Of a DNA stretch of 64,000 bases, positions 40,105-48,674 are shown one piece after another (position 1 is the stretch's first letter; every line of letters starts with the position of its first letter). The notes below the pieces were generated by a model. The model had not been told where the DNA came from and made no database searches. It was given only the letters and a program-made list of their open reading frames with translations. The DNA lies in NCBI GenBank assembly GCA_964589625.1, contig CAZPSH010000007.1, positions 65,260 to 129,259 of the forward strand, given 5' to 3'. The DNA is from JBFLVU01 sp964589625 (GTDB lineage: Bacteria; Acidobacteriota; UBA4820; DSQY01). The translations under genes were made by a program, and so were the position numbers.

Positions 40105-42597
40105 CTAGCGTTTGAAACTGCCCGAGACGGACCCACCGTCAGGATTGACGACCCGCACCGTCACGCGGACGTCCTTGGGGAACTTGTACTTCAGCCCGGC
40201 GCCGGACAGCAGGATCACACTCGAACTCTGGACACTCGTTCCGGGCCACGGGCTGGCGTCGGCGCCGATGAAGACCTGGGCCCCGCCCTGGAATCGTCCG
40301 CCCTCGATGCGCAGGCGGAAGGGGTGGTCGAGCTTCTTGATCTCAGAGATGTACGGCGGCTGGACCTGGGAGGCATTCACCACGATGGTGCCGGACTTCG
40401 TGCAGCCCTGGCCGTCGGCGGTGACCGTCAGCGACCACGCGTAGGTGCCGGCCGAGGCGTAGGTGTGGCTCGGGTTCTGGGCCGAACTGGAGCCCCCGTC
40501 GCCGAATGCCCATTGGAAGGAGGGCTGGCCCGCGCAGCCCGAGGCCGTGGCGGAACCCGAGAAGGAAACGGCCTGCCCCGCCACGCCTGCTCCGGGTACC
40601 GAGACGCCGCACGTGAGCGCGCAGCCCATGACGGAGACGGTGACGGTGGCCAGGTTCGAATCGGTGGAGCCGTCCCAGGCGGCGAAGGTGAAGATGTCGG
40701 TGCCCGAGAATCCCTCGTAGGGGAAATAGGTGGCGGTGGTGCCCGAGAGGCCAGCCGTGCCGTTCTTTGGCTGGTTCACCACGCGGAGCGTCAGCGGGTT
40801 TCCGTCGGCGTCCGATGCCGAAAGGCCGATGTTCACGGGGTCGCCGGCCTGGGTCGTGGCGGCGGCGTTCTGGACCACCGGTGCGCGATTGGGGTTGCGG
40901 CTCTCGCTGCGGGGCCCATTGTGGCACGTGTAGCAGCCGATCTGGAAGCCGCGCCAGAAGTTCTTGGTACCGAAGTCGGTATTGAGCGTGCGGTTGGCGA
41001 AGGAGCGCGAGAGCACCGTTCCCCGGTAGTCCGAACCGTGGCATGCCTGGCACTGGGCCGGATTGTGGTCTCCCGGATCCTTGTGGCCCTCGATCCACGA
41101 CTGACCGACGGGGTGCATGCCGTGGGGGCCGCCCGAAACGGTCTGTGGCATGGAGGCGTGGCAGGCGGTGCATTCGGCCAGCGTTCCCACGTGCCCCTGC
41201 AGCTGAAGGCTCTGGATGTTGTCGTTGTCGTGGGAGGCGGGGAACTCGGCGTGGGTGGAGCCGTGGCAGGCCTCGCATTTCACGCCGCCGTGGCCCTGGG
41301 AAAAGCGATAGAGCGAAAGGCCCGGACCGGGGGTGTTTGAGTTCGTGGCGAAGGTCTGGTTCACGGCCACGCGGGGCACGCCCGGGGCCTCGAAGACCGA
41401 GGTATACCGGATGAGGCCGTTGTTCTGGACGGCGTTGCCCGTGTGGCACTGCTGGCAGGAGGGCTCGTCGAGCCAGCCCGTCCTGGCGAAGGAGCCCACG
41501 GCGCTCATGGGCCCGTGGCAGTTCTGGCACTGGATGGACATGGTGCCGTCGGCCGCCACGGCGTTCCCCATGACGCCGCGCAGACAGCGCGTGGCCGAGC
41601 CGGGATGGCAGCGGTAGCAGGCCGTGCGGTTGTCACTGGCATCGAGGATCATGCCGTTGGTCGGATCCTGCACGGAGGCGTGGAGCCCGTGGACGGCCTG
41701 GGTCAGTGCGGGCACGCCCGGATAGCCAGTGCCCGGCAGGGCCTCCGAGGCGTGGCAGGCGGCGCACAGGATGGCCTTGCCGTCCTGGACCACGGTGGGA
41801 TAGAGCCCAGAGGCCGAGTAGCCCCTGGCGGCCAGTGCCGCGGCGTAGGTTGGATTGGAGGCGTTTCGGTTGTCATGGAGCAGGAGCACGTTGAGGCGGT
41901 AGTCCTTCTCTGGGTCGGGATTGTTGACCCAGTCGGGCGACGGCCTGGCGTCGGGCGAGGAACCCGAGGCGTGGCACGCATTGCAGTTCATCTCATCGGA
42001 GACGGGGAGGACCACGTCCGTGGTGGCGAGGACCTGTCCCGCAGCGTTCTTCGCCGTCAGACGCATGAGCGGGTAGTAGTTCTTCTCGCCCGCGTCGTCG
42101 TAGGGCGTGATGGGGATGCCCGCGGCCTCGAACCACTGGAGGGAAGAATCGTAGGTCATGGGCTGGGGCGCGTTACCGGGGCCGGGCATGTTCTTACCCG
42201 CCAGGCCTGCGTCCACGGGCAGGGCCACGCCGAAGAGGGCGGCCACGTGCTGCCAGAAGTCGGTCTTGCCCTGGGAGGTGGTGTTCACCGAGCCCCTGGG
42301 ATCGGCCACCGCCTGGTAGGTCACCGAGACGCCGGCGGCGGCGGGATTCGTCACCAGGTTGCCCGAGGGGTCGATGACCTGGGCATCCACCACGTTGTAG
42401 GGAGGAAGGATGGAGAAGACGCTGAATTCGGCGTCCATGCAGTGCATGCCTAGGTTGTTCCAGCCGACGATGGTCCAGCCGCTGGCGCTGCGGTCCACGA
42501 TCGGGGCCGAAGCCAGCGCCACCACCATGAGAACCGCCGCCGAGGCCAGAAGGACCGGCCTGTTCCTGTGAAGGACCTCATTCCACCACTGTTTCAT
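40105..42597 (-). CDS. Exported nine-haem c-type cytochrome with cadherin-like, PKD and TIG domains
   Basis: An 830-residue exported protein. The N-terminal signal (VLLASAAVLMVVALASAP) is followed by a domain with WTIVGWNNLGMHCMDAEFS, then nine CXXCH haem sites: CNACH, CAACH, CYRCH, CQNCH, CQQCH, CEACH, CTACH, CQACH, CYTCH. The C-terminal part is non-haem: a cadherin-like domain (GLSASDADGNPLTLRVVNQP, about 590-660), a PKD domain (FQWAFGDGGSSSAQNPSHTY) and a TIG/IPT domain to the end. Such tails bind or display proteins at the cell surface. It is therefore a likely periplasmic or surface electron carrier, perhaps in extracellular electron transfer, though no porin or partner cytochrome is adjacent. 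It is divergent from the XRE-S24 regulator and ends in its own terminator. Confidence 0.9.
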   Translation of the reverse strand: MKQWWNEVLHRNRPVLLASAAVLMVVALASAPIVDRSASGWTIVGWNNLGMHCMDAEFSVFSILPPYNVVDAQVIDPSGNLVTNPAAAGVSVTYQAVADPRGSVNTTSQGKTDFWQHVAALFGVALPVDAGLAGKNMPGPGNAPQPMTYDSSLQWFEAAGIPITPYDDAGEKNYYPLMRLTAKNAAGQVLATTDVVLPVSDEMNCNACHASGSSPDARPSPDWVNNPDPEKDYRLNVLLLHDNRNASNPTYAAALAARGYSASGLYPTVVQDGKAILCAACHASEALPGTGYPGVPALTQAVHGLHASVQDPTNGMILDASDNRTACYRCHPGSATRCLRGVMGNAVAADGTMSIQCQNCHGPMSAVGSFARTGWLDEPSCQQCHTGNAVQNNGLIRYTSVFEAPGVPRVAVNQTFATNSNTPGPGLSLYRFSQGHGGVKCEACHGSTHAEFPASHDNDNIQSLQLQGHVGTLAECTACHASMPQTVSGGPHGMHPVGQSWIEGHKDPGDHNPAQCQACHGSDYRGTVLSRSFANRTLNTDFGTKNFWRGFQIGCYTCHNGPRSESRNPNRAPVVQNAAATTQAGDPVNIGLSASDADGNPLTLRVVNQPKNGTAGLSGTTATYFPYEGFSGTDIFTFAAWDGSTDSNLATVTVSVMGCALTCGVSVPGAGVAGQAVSFSGSATASGCAGQPSFQWAFGDGGSSSAQNPSHTYASAGTYAWSLTVTADGQGCTKSGTIVVNASQVQPPYISEIKKLDHPFRLRIEGGRFQGGAQVFIGADASPWPGTSVQSSSVILLSGAGLKYKFPKDVRVTVRVVNPDGGSVSGSFKR

Positions 42598-42899
42598 CTT
42601 CGTATCCCTCCTTGGGAGCGAAGGGGGCTCTGAACACTATCTCTTTTATATTCAAAAGGGTTGACCGACGGGGCTTCCTGCGCCGGCCTCCCTAGTACGT
42701 TGCATTTTTTAACACCTCCATCGCCGGATTGCCATGATTCCCGTCACAGAAGGGACAACGAGGACGCCCTTGACATCATGGTCACAGGTGACTATATTCA
42801 CGATGCGTGGATGGTCATCCTCCCGCTGGGGCGGAGGGTGGAGGTGGGCACCGAAGCGTGGCTGAGGGATGCGTCCCCCGCGGACGGGAGGTGACGGAT
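42598..42899. other. Divergent control region, cytochrome / XRE-S24 regulator
   Basis: About 300 bp without a gene. An AT-rich segment (about 42635-42660) next to the cytochrome start could hold its promoter, but no clean -35/-10 pair is seen. The regulator's promoter/operator is at 42770-42798, leaving a leader of about 95 nt before its ATG. Confidence 0.5.
42770..42798 (+). promoter_or_regulatory. Promoter with embedded palindromic operator, XRE-S24 regulator gene
   Basis: TTGACA (42770-42775), exactly 17 bp, TATATT (42793-42798): a near-consensus sigma70 promoter. The spacer carries ATGGTCA-CAGG-TGACTAT (42778-42795), an inverted repeat with one mismatch in seven, overlapping the -10. The same palindrome occupies the same place in the polymerase promoter at 45285-45314. 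Placement between -35 and -10 is classic for a repressor operator, so autorepression by the S24 regulator is the natural reading. Confidence 0.8.
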
Positions 42900-43490
42900 A
42901 TGGACTACGCCAAGCGCATCGAGACCATTCGCAAATCGCAGGGGCTCAGCCAGGCCGAAGTCGCCCGGCGCCTGGGCTGGAGTCCCCCCAACTACGCCCG
43001 CATCGAGAAGGGCCGCACCACCCCTTCCCTCCGGTCGCTGGAGGCCATCGCCGCGGCTCTCGATTCTCCCCTGGCGGCGCTCACGGGCGCCGATCCGCTC
43101 CCCCCGGAGGTTCCCGTGGTCGCCTTCGCCTCCGCCGGTCCCGGCGTGGAATTCACGGACCAGGGATATCCCGCCGGCGGCGGCATGTACTTCCTGCCCC
43201 GGCCCCCGGAGTTCACGGACCCCAACGGCTTCGGCGTGGAGGTGGCGGGAGACTCCATGGTGCCCAAGTACGAGGACGGCCAGGTGGTCATGGTGGACAC
43301 GCGCAAGCGTCCCGTCAGCGGGGACTACGCCGTCATCGGGCTCATGAGCGGGGACAAGTACGTGAAGCGCTACCGGGAAGCCGGCGGCCGCGTCCTCCTC
43401 GAATCCGTCAACCCCCTCTACCCTCCCGTGGTCGTGGAACCCCACGAGGTCCGCTTCGCGTACAAGATCGTGTGGGCGAGGGAGAGGTGA
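42900..43490 (+). CDS. XRE-family transcriptional repressor with S24 (LexA-like) autoprotease domain
   Basis: A 196-residue regulator. Residues 6-62 are a Cro/CI-type helix-turn-helix (QGLSQAEVARRLGWSPPNY, ARIEKGRTTPSLRSLEAIA). Residues 70-196 are an S24 self-cleavage domain like LexA, CI and UmuD: a cleavable Ala-Gly (A79-G80 in FASAGPG), the nucleophile Ser119 in VAGDSMVPKYEDGQ and the general base Lys156 in DKYVKRY. In this class RecA filaments stimulate self-cleavage and release repression on DNA damage. ATG 42900 has GGGAGGTGACGG upstream. Its promoter carries a palindrome shared with the polymerase gene, and DUF72 follows 18 bp later. It differs from true LexA, which has a winged helix. 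Confidence 0.9.
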   Translation: MDYAKRIETIRKSQGLSQAEVARRLGWSPPNYARIEKGRTTPSLRSLEAIAAALDSPLAALTGADPLPPEVPVVAFASAGPGVEFTDQGYPAGGGMYFLPRPPEFTDPNGFGVEVAGDSMVPKYEDGQVVMVDTRKRPVSGDYAVIGLMSGDKYVKRYREAGGRVLLESVNPLYPPVVVEPHEVRFAYKIVWARER

Positions 43491-43508
43491 CGAGCAGGAG
43501 TTGCCGCG

Positions 43509-44435
43509 ATGCGCCCTGACGAACTCGCACCCTCGACAATCCGAACGGGCCCCGCCGGGTGGAGCTACCCGGACTGGAAGGGGGTGGTGTACCCGGCGAA
43601 GGCGGGGCGGTATTTCGACCATCTGGCCTACATGGCGGGGCTCTTCGACGTGCTGGAGGTGGACAGCACCTTCTATCGGATCCCCGAACCCCTGAGGACG
43701 GGCGAGTGGGTGCGGAGGGTGGCGGACCGGCCTCGGTTCCGCTTCACGGTGAAGCTCTTCCAGGGCTTCACCCACACCCGCAAAGCCTCGCTGGTGGACG
43801 AGCGGGCCTTCCACCGGGCCGTGGAGCCCTTGGCCCGGTTCGGCCGGCTCTCGGCGGTCCTGGTCCAGTGGCCCTGGTCCTTCCGGAACACGCCGGAGAA
43901 CCGGCAGGTCCTTTTGGACCTTTGCACGCGATTCTCGGCCTATCCCCTGGCCGTGGAGGTGCGCCACGCCTCCTGGGGCCACAAGGACGTGCTGAAGCTT
44001 CTGAGGGAGCGGGACCTAGCCTTTTGCAACGTGGACCAACCCGCCCTCACCCAATGCCTGGGCCCCACGGGGGCCGTCACCTCCCGGCTCGCCTATTTTC
44101 GATTTCACGGGCGCAACGCGGCGTCCTGGTTCACCGAGGGCGCGGGGCGCGACGAGCGCTACAACTACCTTTACTCTCCGGGAGAGCTGGCGCCCTGGGC
44201 GGACGCCGTGCGCGGAGCCGCCTCGGTGGCCGAGGAGGTCGTGGTGATTTTCAACAACCACTTCCGGGGGAAGGCGACGGCCAACGCCTTCGAATTTCAG
44301 CACGCCCTCACGGGGAAGCTCCAGCCCGTCCCCGAGCCCCTCCTTCGAACCTATCCGCGCCTCGAACCCGTCTGCGGGACCGTCTTCCAGCGCTCGCTGT
44401 TTGCCGCCGAGGCGGGTCTCGCCTGGACCGGGTAA
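43509..44435 (+). CDS. DUF72 family protein (YecE-like)
   Basis: A 308-residue TIM-barrel-like protein of the DUF72 family. Family landmarks: IRTGPAGWSYPDWKGVVYP near the N-terminus, YFDHLAYMAGLFDVLEVDST-FYR, FRFTVKLFQGFTH, LAVEVRHASW, and AYFRFHGRNAASWF with EVVVIFNNHFRGKATANA near the end. Biochemical role is unknown. It probably shares the XRE-S24 repressor's transcript (18-bp gap), so it would rise with that regulon; the same gene pair next to a DnaE polymerase suggests a link to DNA damage, by inference only. Confidence 0.88.
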   Translation: MRPDELAPSTIRTGPAGWSYPDWKGVVYPAKAGRYFDHLAYMAGLFDVLEVDSTFYRIPEPLRTGEWVRRVADRPRFRFTVKLFQGFTHTRKASLVDERAFHRAVEPLARFGRLSAVLVQWPWSFRNTPENRQVLLDLCTRFSAYPLAVEVRHASWGHKDVLKLLRERDLAFCNVDQPALTQCLGPTGAVTSRLAYFRFHGRNAASWFTEGAGRDERYNYLYSPGELAPWADAVRGAASVAEEVVVIFNNHFRGKATANAFEFQHALTGKLQPVPEPLLRTYPRLEPVCGTVFQRSLFAAEAGLAWTG

Positions 44436-44945
44436 CCGCCCCTCCAACCAAACCGCTATGCAACCAAACTCTCACACACAAGTCACGCTTTGGTGCCAAC
44501 CCATTGGGCGCCCCCCTCGATCCCGCCCTCCTATCTCCATGAAAAATCAGCCTCTCCCGCCAGGACGGTTCTGGCAATTTCTTTGCATCCAAAGAAACGG
44601 AAAGGCCACGGCCGCGGGCGCACCTGCGGGCGTTTGGGAAGAACCAGAGGACGGATCGCTTCTTTCCGGCCGGGCATCCAGGGAAGAGGAGTCGGTCCCA
44701 CGGAACGTGCGATTGCCCTAACCCCTCTACAGGCGGGAGAGCCCTCTCCCGCCTCTTTTTTTGGGGGGGGGGAACTTCCCGGGAATCGCGAGGGGCGGGA
44801 CAACACCATTTCCCTTCCTTCCGGAGGAGGCGCGGAGGGGGGCGTTCAGTCAAAGCGCCCGAATCCCACCCCACGAAAGCCGAGCAGAGACCGGCGGAAC
44901 GGACCTGGAGGCGATCGTCGCCACGGATTCCAAGGGGAAGGGCCG
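44436..44945. other. Non-coding stretch with a terminator
   Basis: About 510 bp with no gene I can support. A 60-codon ORF (about 44539-44721) lacks a ribosome site and any similarity. The only firm element is the terminator at 44731-44762, 296 bp after the DUF72 stop; a long 3' UTR or a small RNA ending there is possible. After it comes a run of ten G (44763-44772). Confidence 0.45.
44731..44762 (+). terminator. Rho-independent terminator
   Basis: AGGCGGGAGAG pairs perfectly with CTCTCCCGCCT across CC, followed by TCTTTTTTT. It is the nearest terminator to the regulator-DUF72 transcript. Confidence 0.9.
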
Positions 44946-45161
44946 TCAGACCCGAGCGCGGATGAACCCTCGCCGGTAGGCTCCTTCGGCCACCTCGGGG
45001 AACTTGGCGAGAATCGCGTTGAGGAGCCGTTCCTTGTGCTTGAGGTACGCGCGGTCCTCGGAGTCGCGGCAGTGGCGAACTTCCAGCCGCAATTCCTCGA
45101 CCCGGTTGCGGATCACTTGGAGCAGGAGCGAAGCCTCTTCGGTTTCGAGACGGAGTTCCAT
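44946..45161 (-). CDS. Small helical protein, unknown function
   Basis: A 71-residue, highly charged protein predicted to be almost all helix (ETEEASLLLQVIRNRVEELR, DRAYLKHKERLLNAILAKF), probably a short helical hairpin or coiled coil. GACGAGGAGG lies just upstream of the ATG, and a TATATT about 35 bp further upstream could be its -10. It is divergent from the DnaE-type polymerase and separated from it by the region holding the palindromic operator, so shared control is possible. No family is recognised. Confidence 0.62.
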   Translation of the reverse strand: MELRLETEEASLLLQVIRNRVEELRLEVRHCRDSEDRAYLKHKERLLNAILAKFPEVAEGAYRRGFIRARV

Positions 45162-45265
45162 GGCCGCCTCCTCGTCCCTTCGGGACTCTGAGGAAAATAT
45201 AGTTCGTCCGAAGAATCTGTGCAGGCCTCCGAGGCAGAGCGCCCTCCGCCGCCGACATACTCTAA

Positions 45266-45283
45266 TGTGACCTCGTTGTCACA
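45266..45283. promoter_or_regulatory. Second inverted repeat upstream of the polymerase promoter
   Basis: TGTGAC-CTCGTT-GTCACA is a perfect 6-bp inverted repeat ending two bases before the -35. Its half-sites face each other (TGAC...GTCA), opposite to the ATGGTCA-N4-TGACCAT operator. It may therefore be an accessory site, another factor's site, or coincidence. The right arm also starts a weak N4 version (TTGTCA-CAGT-TGAAAC). Confidence 0.45.
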
Positions 45284-45284
45284 G

Positions 45285-45314
45285 TTGAAACATGGTCATT
45301 TGTGACCATATTCT
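45285..45314 (+). promoter_or_regulatory. Promoter with perfect palindromic operator, DnaE2-like polymerase gene
   Basis: TTGAAA (45285-45290), 18 bp, TATTCT (45309-45314). The spacer is filled by ATGGTCA-TTTG-TGACCAT (45292-45309), a perfect 7-bp inverted repeat with the same N4 spacing as the operator in the XRE-S24 regulator's promoter. A repressor bound here would block polymerase at both core elements. Confidence 0.82.
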
Positions 45315-45351
45315 ATGTGGGGCAGGCGCCTGTCCCTGCCGGAGGGGATTC

Positions 45352-48300
45352 ATGGACTTTGCACCGCTGGTGAACCGCTCGGCCTTCACCTTCTACTCGG
45401 GGACCCTCACACCCGAGGGGTGGGCCGAGGCGTGCGCCCGGAAGGGGTACGCGGCGGCGGGACTGTGCGACCGGGACGGCCTCTACGGAGCGGTGCGCTT
45501 CTACAAGGCGGCGAAAGCGGCGGGCCTTCGTCCCGTCCTCGGCGCGGAGATTACGGAGGGGACATTTCGGATTTCGGATTTGGGATTTGGGGAGCGCAAA
45601 AACCATGTAGCCTCTTCCGGGGCCGTCTCTTCCAATCCGAAATCCCAAATCCCCAATCACAAATCTTCCCTTTTCGTCTTCGCGCGGGATCTCGAAGGGT
45701 ACGCCCGCCTCTGCGGCCTCGTGACGCGCCGGAACATCGAATCCGACCGCTTCGACCGGGCGGCCGAGTGCGCGGCGGCCACCGCGGGCGGCCACGTGGC
45801 GCTCCTGGCGTCGGAGCCGGCCCTCCTCTTCGCCCTGAAGAAGGCCGGGGCGGAACCCGGGAGCCTCTTCGCCCGCCTGTCAGGCGACCCGGGCGCCGAC
45901 GCCGGCGCCCGCGCCGCGGCCCAGTGGCTGGGGCTCCCCCTCCTCGCCGCGCCCCAAGCCTTTTTTTCCGATCCCTCGGGCTACGCCGTCCACCGCCTCC
46001 TTCGGGCGGCCAAGCACCGGCCCCCGGAGGCGGCGCGGGGAGAGCACCTCCTTGCCCCCGCGGCGGCGCAGGAGCGATTCGGACGGGACCGGGCGGCCCT
46101 CGACGCCGCGGGCGAACTGGCGGCCTCCTGCGGCGTGGCCCTTCCCCTCGGCGAGTGGCTCCTCCCCCACCCGCCCCTTCCCTCCGGGGAGACCGAGGTG
46201 GGGCGGCTCAGGGCCCTCTCCTACGCGGGCCTCGCCCGCCGGGTGCGGAACGTCTCGCTGCCTTACCTTGAGCGCCTCGAGCGCGAACTGGACGTGATCG
46301 TCCGCATGGGCTTCGCGGGATATTTCCTCGTGGTGGAGGACATCGTCCGCTTCGCGCGCTCCCAGTGCATCCCCAACGTAGGCCGGGGCTCGGGGGCGGG
46401 GAGCCTGGTCTCCTACGCCCTCGCCATGACCCACGTGGACCCCGTGGCCGAGGGGCTCTACTTCGAGCGCTTCTTGAATCCCGAGCGGCGGAACCCTCCC
46501 GACATTGATTTGGACTTCTCCTGGCGCGAGCGGGACCACGTCATCCGCCACGTGTACGACACTTACGGCGACGGCAACGTCTGCATGATCGCCACCCACA
46601 ACACCTTCTCGGCGCGCTCGGGCTTCCGCGAGATGGCCAAGGCCCTGGGCGTACCCGAGGAGGAGGTCTCGGTCCTCGCCCGCGCCATCCCCCACACCTC
46701 CTTCGACCGCTTCGAGGAGGCCCTCCGCGCCCGCCCCGAGGCCCGGGGGGCGCCCTTGCGCGAGAACCCCTGGCGGGAGGTGATCGAGGCCGCCCGGCGG
46801 GTGGACGGCCTGCCCCGCCACCTCTCGGTCCACTGCGGCGGCGTGGTGGTCTCCCCCGTGCCCCTCACCCGCCGCCTTTCCCTGGAGCGCGCCGCCAAGG
46901 GCGTGGCCATCACCCAGTGCGACATGTTCGACGTGGAGGCCCTCGGGCTCATCAAGATCGACCTGCTGGGCAACCGCTCCCTGGGCGTCCTCACCGATGC
47001 CGTGGCCTCGGTGCGCGACCACACGGGCCGGGAGCCGCCCGTCTTCCCGCCCGAACGCACCTACGGGGACCTCAAGACCAACCACGTCATCTCCGAGGGC
47101 AGGACCATGGGCTGTTTCTACGTGGAGAGCCCGGGCATGCGCCAGCTCCTGAGGCGCCTGAAGACGCGCACCTTCCCCGACCTCACGGCGGTCTCCTCCA
47201 TCATCCGGCCCGGGGTGGCCGAGTCGGGCATGATGGAGGCTTACGTGCGCCGGCGCCTGGGCGAGGAGCCACCGGCCTACGCCGCCCCCGGCTTGGAGCC
47301 GATCCTGCGGGAGACCTTCGGCGTCATGGTCTACCAGGAGGACGTGATCCGCGTGGCCCACGAATTCGTCGGCCTCACCCTCGGCGAGGCGGACCTCCTG
47401 CGCCGGGCCATGAGCGGCAAATACCGGGGCCGGCGCGAGATGGAGGCCCTCACGGGGGCCTTCTTCGAGAAAGGGCGGGAGAGGGGCCTTGCGGAGGAGA
47501 CGCTCGAGGAGCTGTGGGGACAGATCCGGTCCTTCGCGGGGTACGCCTTCTGCAAGGCGCATTCGGCCTCCTTCGCCCAGCTCTCCTACCAGGTGGCCTA
47601 TCTCAAGGCCCACCACCCCGCCGAGTTCTTCGCCGCCCTGATCAACAACCAGGGGGGCTTCTACGGGACCGCGGCCTACGTGGAGGAGGCGCGGCGCTGG
47701 GGCCTATCCATCCTCCCCCCCGACGTGAACGCTTCGGAGATGGACTTCGCCGGGAAGGACAATCTTCTCCGCTGCGGCTTCTTCACCCTCCGGGGCCTTC
47801 GGCCCTCGGCCCTGGACGCCCTCTTTGAGGAGCGCGGCGAGGGGCCCTACCGCTCTTTCGAAGACCTGCGCGCGCGCCTGCGCCGCCGCCTGAGCCCCGC
47901 GGAGATGGAAGGGCTCGTGCGGTCGGGGGCGTGCGACGGCTTCGGGCACAGTCGTGGCGCCTTGTTGGCGAACCTTCGCTCCGCCGCCCCGCCCCCCGGT
48001 ACCCTCCGCCTCCCCGCCTCCGCTTTCGCCTATCCCAAATCCCAAATCCCAAATCCAAAATCCCCAACCTCCCCCCGCCTCTCCCTCGCCGAGACGCTCT
48101 CCGGCGAAGTCCACGCGTTGGGGTACGCCGTCACTGCCCACCCCCTGACGCCCATGATGGGCTGGGCTGCCGCACACGCCTACGTGAACGCGAGGGACGT
48201 CGGGGACCGCGCGGAGAAGCGCATCTGCGTCTGGGGCCAGGCCATCGTCTACAAGCGCATCCCCACGCGGAAAACCGGCGAAGCCATGGCCTTCGTGACC

Positions 48301-48519
48301 CTGGAGGACCCGACGGGCCTCGCGGAGGTCTCCTTCTTCCCCAAGGCCTACCGGCGCTTCGGCGACCTCATCACCTCGGGGCGGCCCCTCGTGGTCGAGG
48401 GCGTGGTGGACGCGGGACGCGGGAGCCCCACCCTCACGGTGGAGAAGGCCTGGGCCGTGCGGGGCGTGGCCGTGCGCCGGGCCGTCGCCGAGCCAGCCGA
48501 GGCCGAGGGAGCGGCGTAG
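45352..48519 (+). CDS. dnaE: DnaE-type DNA polymerase III alpha subunit, DnaE2-like
   Basis: A 1055-residue C-family polymerase, the size of DnaE2 error-prone enzymes rather than the roughly 1160 aa of replicative DnaE. The PHP domain lacks its metal ligands (VNRSAFTFYSGTL for HSxYS; CDRDGLYG as in DnaE2 TDRN). The palm has NVGRGSGAGSLVSYAL and the catalytic PDIDLDF; LGLIKIDLLGN and GYAFCKAHSASFAQLSYQ follow. The C-terminus has an OB fold (CVWGQAIVYKRIPT) but no clear beta-clamp motif. ATG 45352 follows GGAGGGGATTC. Two low-complexity, repeat-derived insertions (about residues 71-107 and 893-905) interrupt it in frame. No imuA/imuB neighbours. The promoter carries the S24-type operator. Replicative or mutagenic function is not proven. 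Confidence 0.88.
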   Translation: MDFAPLVNRSAFTFYSGTLTPEGWAEACARKGYAAAGLCDRDGLYGAVRFYKAAKAAGLRPVLGAEITEGTFRISDLGFGERKNHVASSGAVSSNPKSQIPNHKSSLFVFARDLEGYARLCGLVTRRNIESDRFDRAAECAAATAGGHVALLASEPALLFALKKAGAEPGSLFARLSGDPGADAGARAAAQWLGLPLLAAPQAFFSDPSGYAVHRLLRAAKHRPPEAARGEHLLAPAAAQERFGRDRAALDAAGELAASCGVALPLGEWLLPHPPLPSGETEVGRLRALSYAGLARRVRNVSLPYLERLERELDVIVRMGFAGYFLVVEDIVRFARSQCIPNVGRGSGAGSLVSYALAMTHVDPVAEGLYFERFLNPERRNPPDIDLDFSWRERDHVIRHVYDTYGDGNVCMIATHNTFSARSGFREMAKALGVPEEEVSVLARAIPHTSFDRFEEALRARPEARGAPLRENPWREVIEAARRVDGLPRHLSVHCGGVVVSPVPLTRRLSLERAAKGVAITQCDMFDVEALGLIKIDLLGNRSLGVLTDAVASVRDHTGREPPVFPPERTYGDLKTNHVISEGRTMGCFYVESPGMRQLLRRLKTRTFPDLTAVSSIIRPGVAESGMMEAYVRRRLGEEPPAYAAPGLEPILRETFGVMVYQEDVIRVAHEFVGLTLGEADLLRRAMSGKYRGRREMEALTGAFFEKGRERGLAEETLEELWGQIRSFAGYAFCKAHSASFAQLSYQVAYLKAHHPAEFFAALINNQGGFYGTAAYVEEARRWGLSILPPDVNASEMDFAGKDNLLRCGFFTLRGLRPSALDALFEERGEGPYRSFEDLRARLRRRLSPAEMEGLVRSGACDGFGHSRGALLANLRSAAPPPGTLRLPASAFAYPKSQIPNPKSPTSPRLSLAETLSGEVHALGYAVTAHPLTPMMGWAAAHAYVNARDVGDRAEKRICVWGQAIVYKRIPTRKTGEAMAFVTLEDPTGLAEVSFFPKAYRRFGDLITSGRPLVVEGVVDAGRGSPTLTVEKAWAVRGVAVRRAVAEPAEAEGAA
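45565..45672. repeat. Repeat-derived inverted-repeat insertion inside the polymerase gene
   Basis: TTTCGGATTTCGGATTTGGG opens and AATCCGAAATCCCAAATCCC closes a stretch of about 105 bp. The arms are imperfect inverted repeats and the whole keeps the reading frame, adding roughly 30 residues between LGAEITEGT and LFVFARDLEG of the PHP domain, where family members have a short turn. The same AAATCCC words recur at 48032-48066 and in the intergenic region near 13200. Confidence 0.7.
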
Positions 48520-48674
48520 AGCAAGGAAACAGGGGAACAGAGAAACCGGGGGGCGGAAACAGGGCGCGGAGCCCGGGGGGGCGTTTTCGCTACGGCGCAG
48601 AAACCCGGGGCGCGCCCTTTCCGTACAGTTTCGCGAGGGGGGACGCCCCCCCCCGACGACAGGGGGATCCCCGC

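Noticed and set aside
42661..42894. Small ORF in the cytochrome/regulator divergent region
   Set aside because: It runs through the promoter and operator of the regulator, has no ribosome site and resembles nothing.
44401..44721. ORF ending just before the terminator at 44731
   Set aside because: No ribosome site at any internal start, no similarity, and it overlaps the DUF72 3' end; noted only as a possible transcribed UTR.
45352..48519. Calling the polymerase the replicative DnaE1
   Set aside because: Its length, the loss of PHP metal ligands and the repressor-type operator in its promoter fit a DnaE2-like, inducible enzyme better, although subfamily placement needs a phylogeny.
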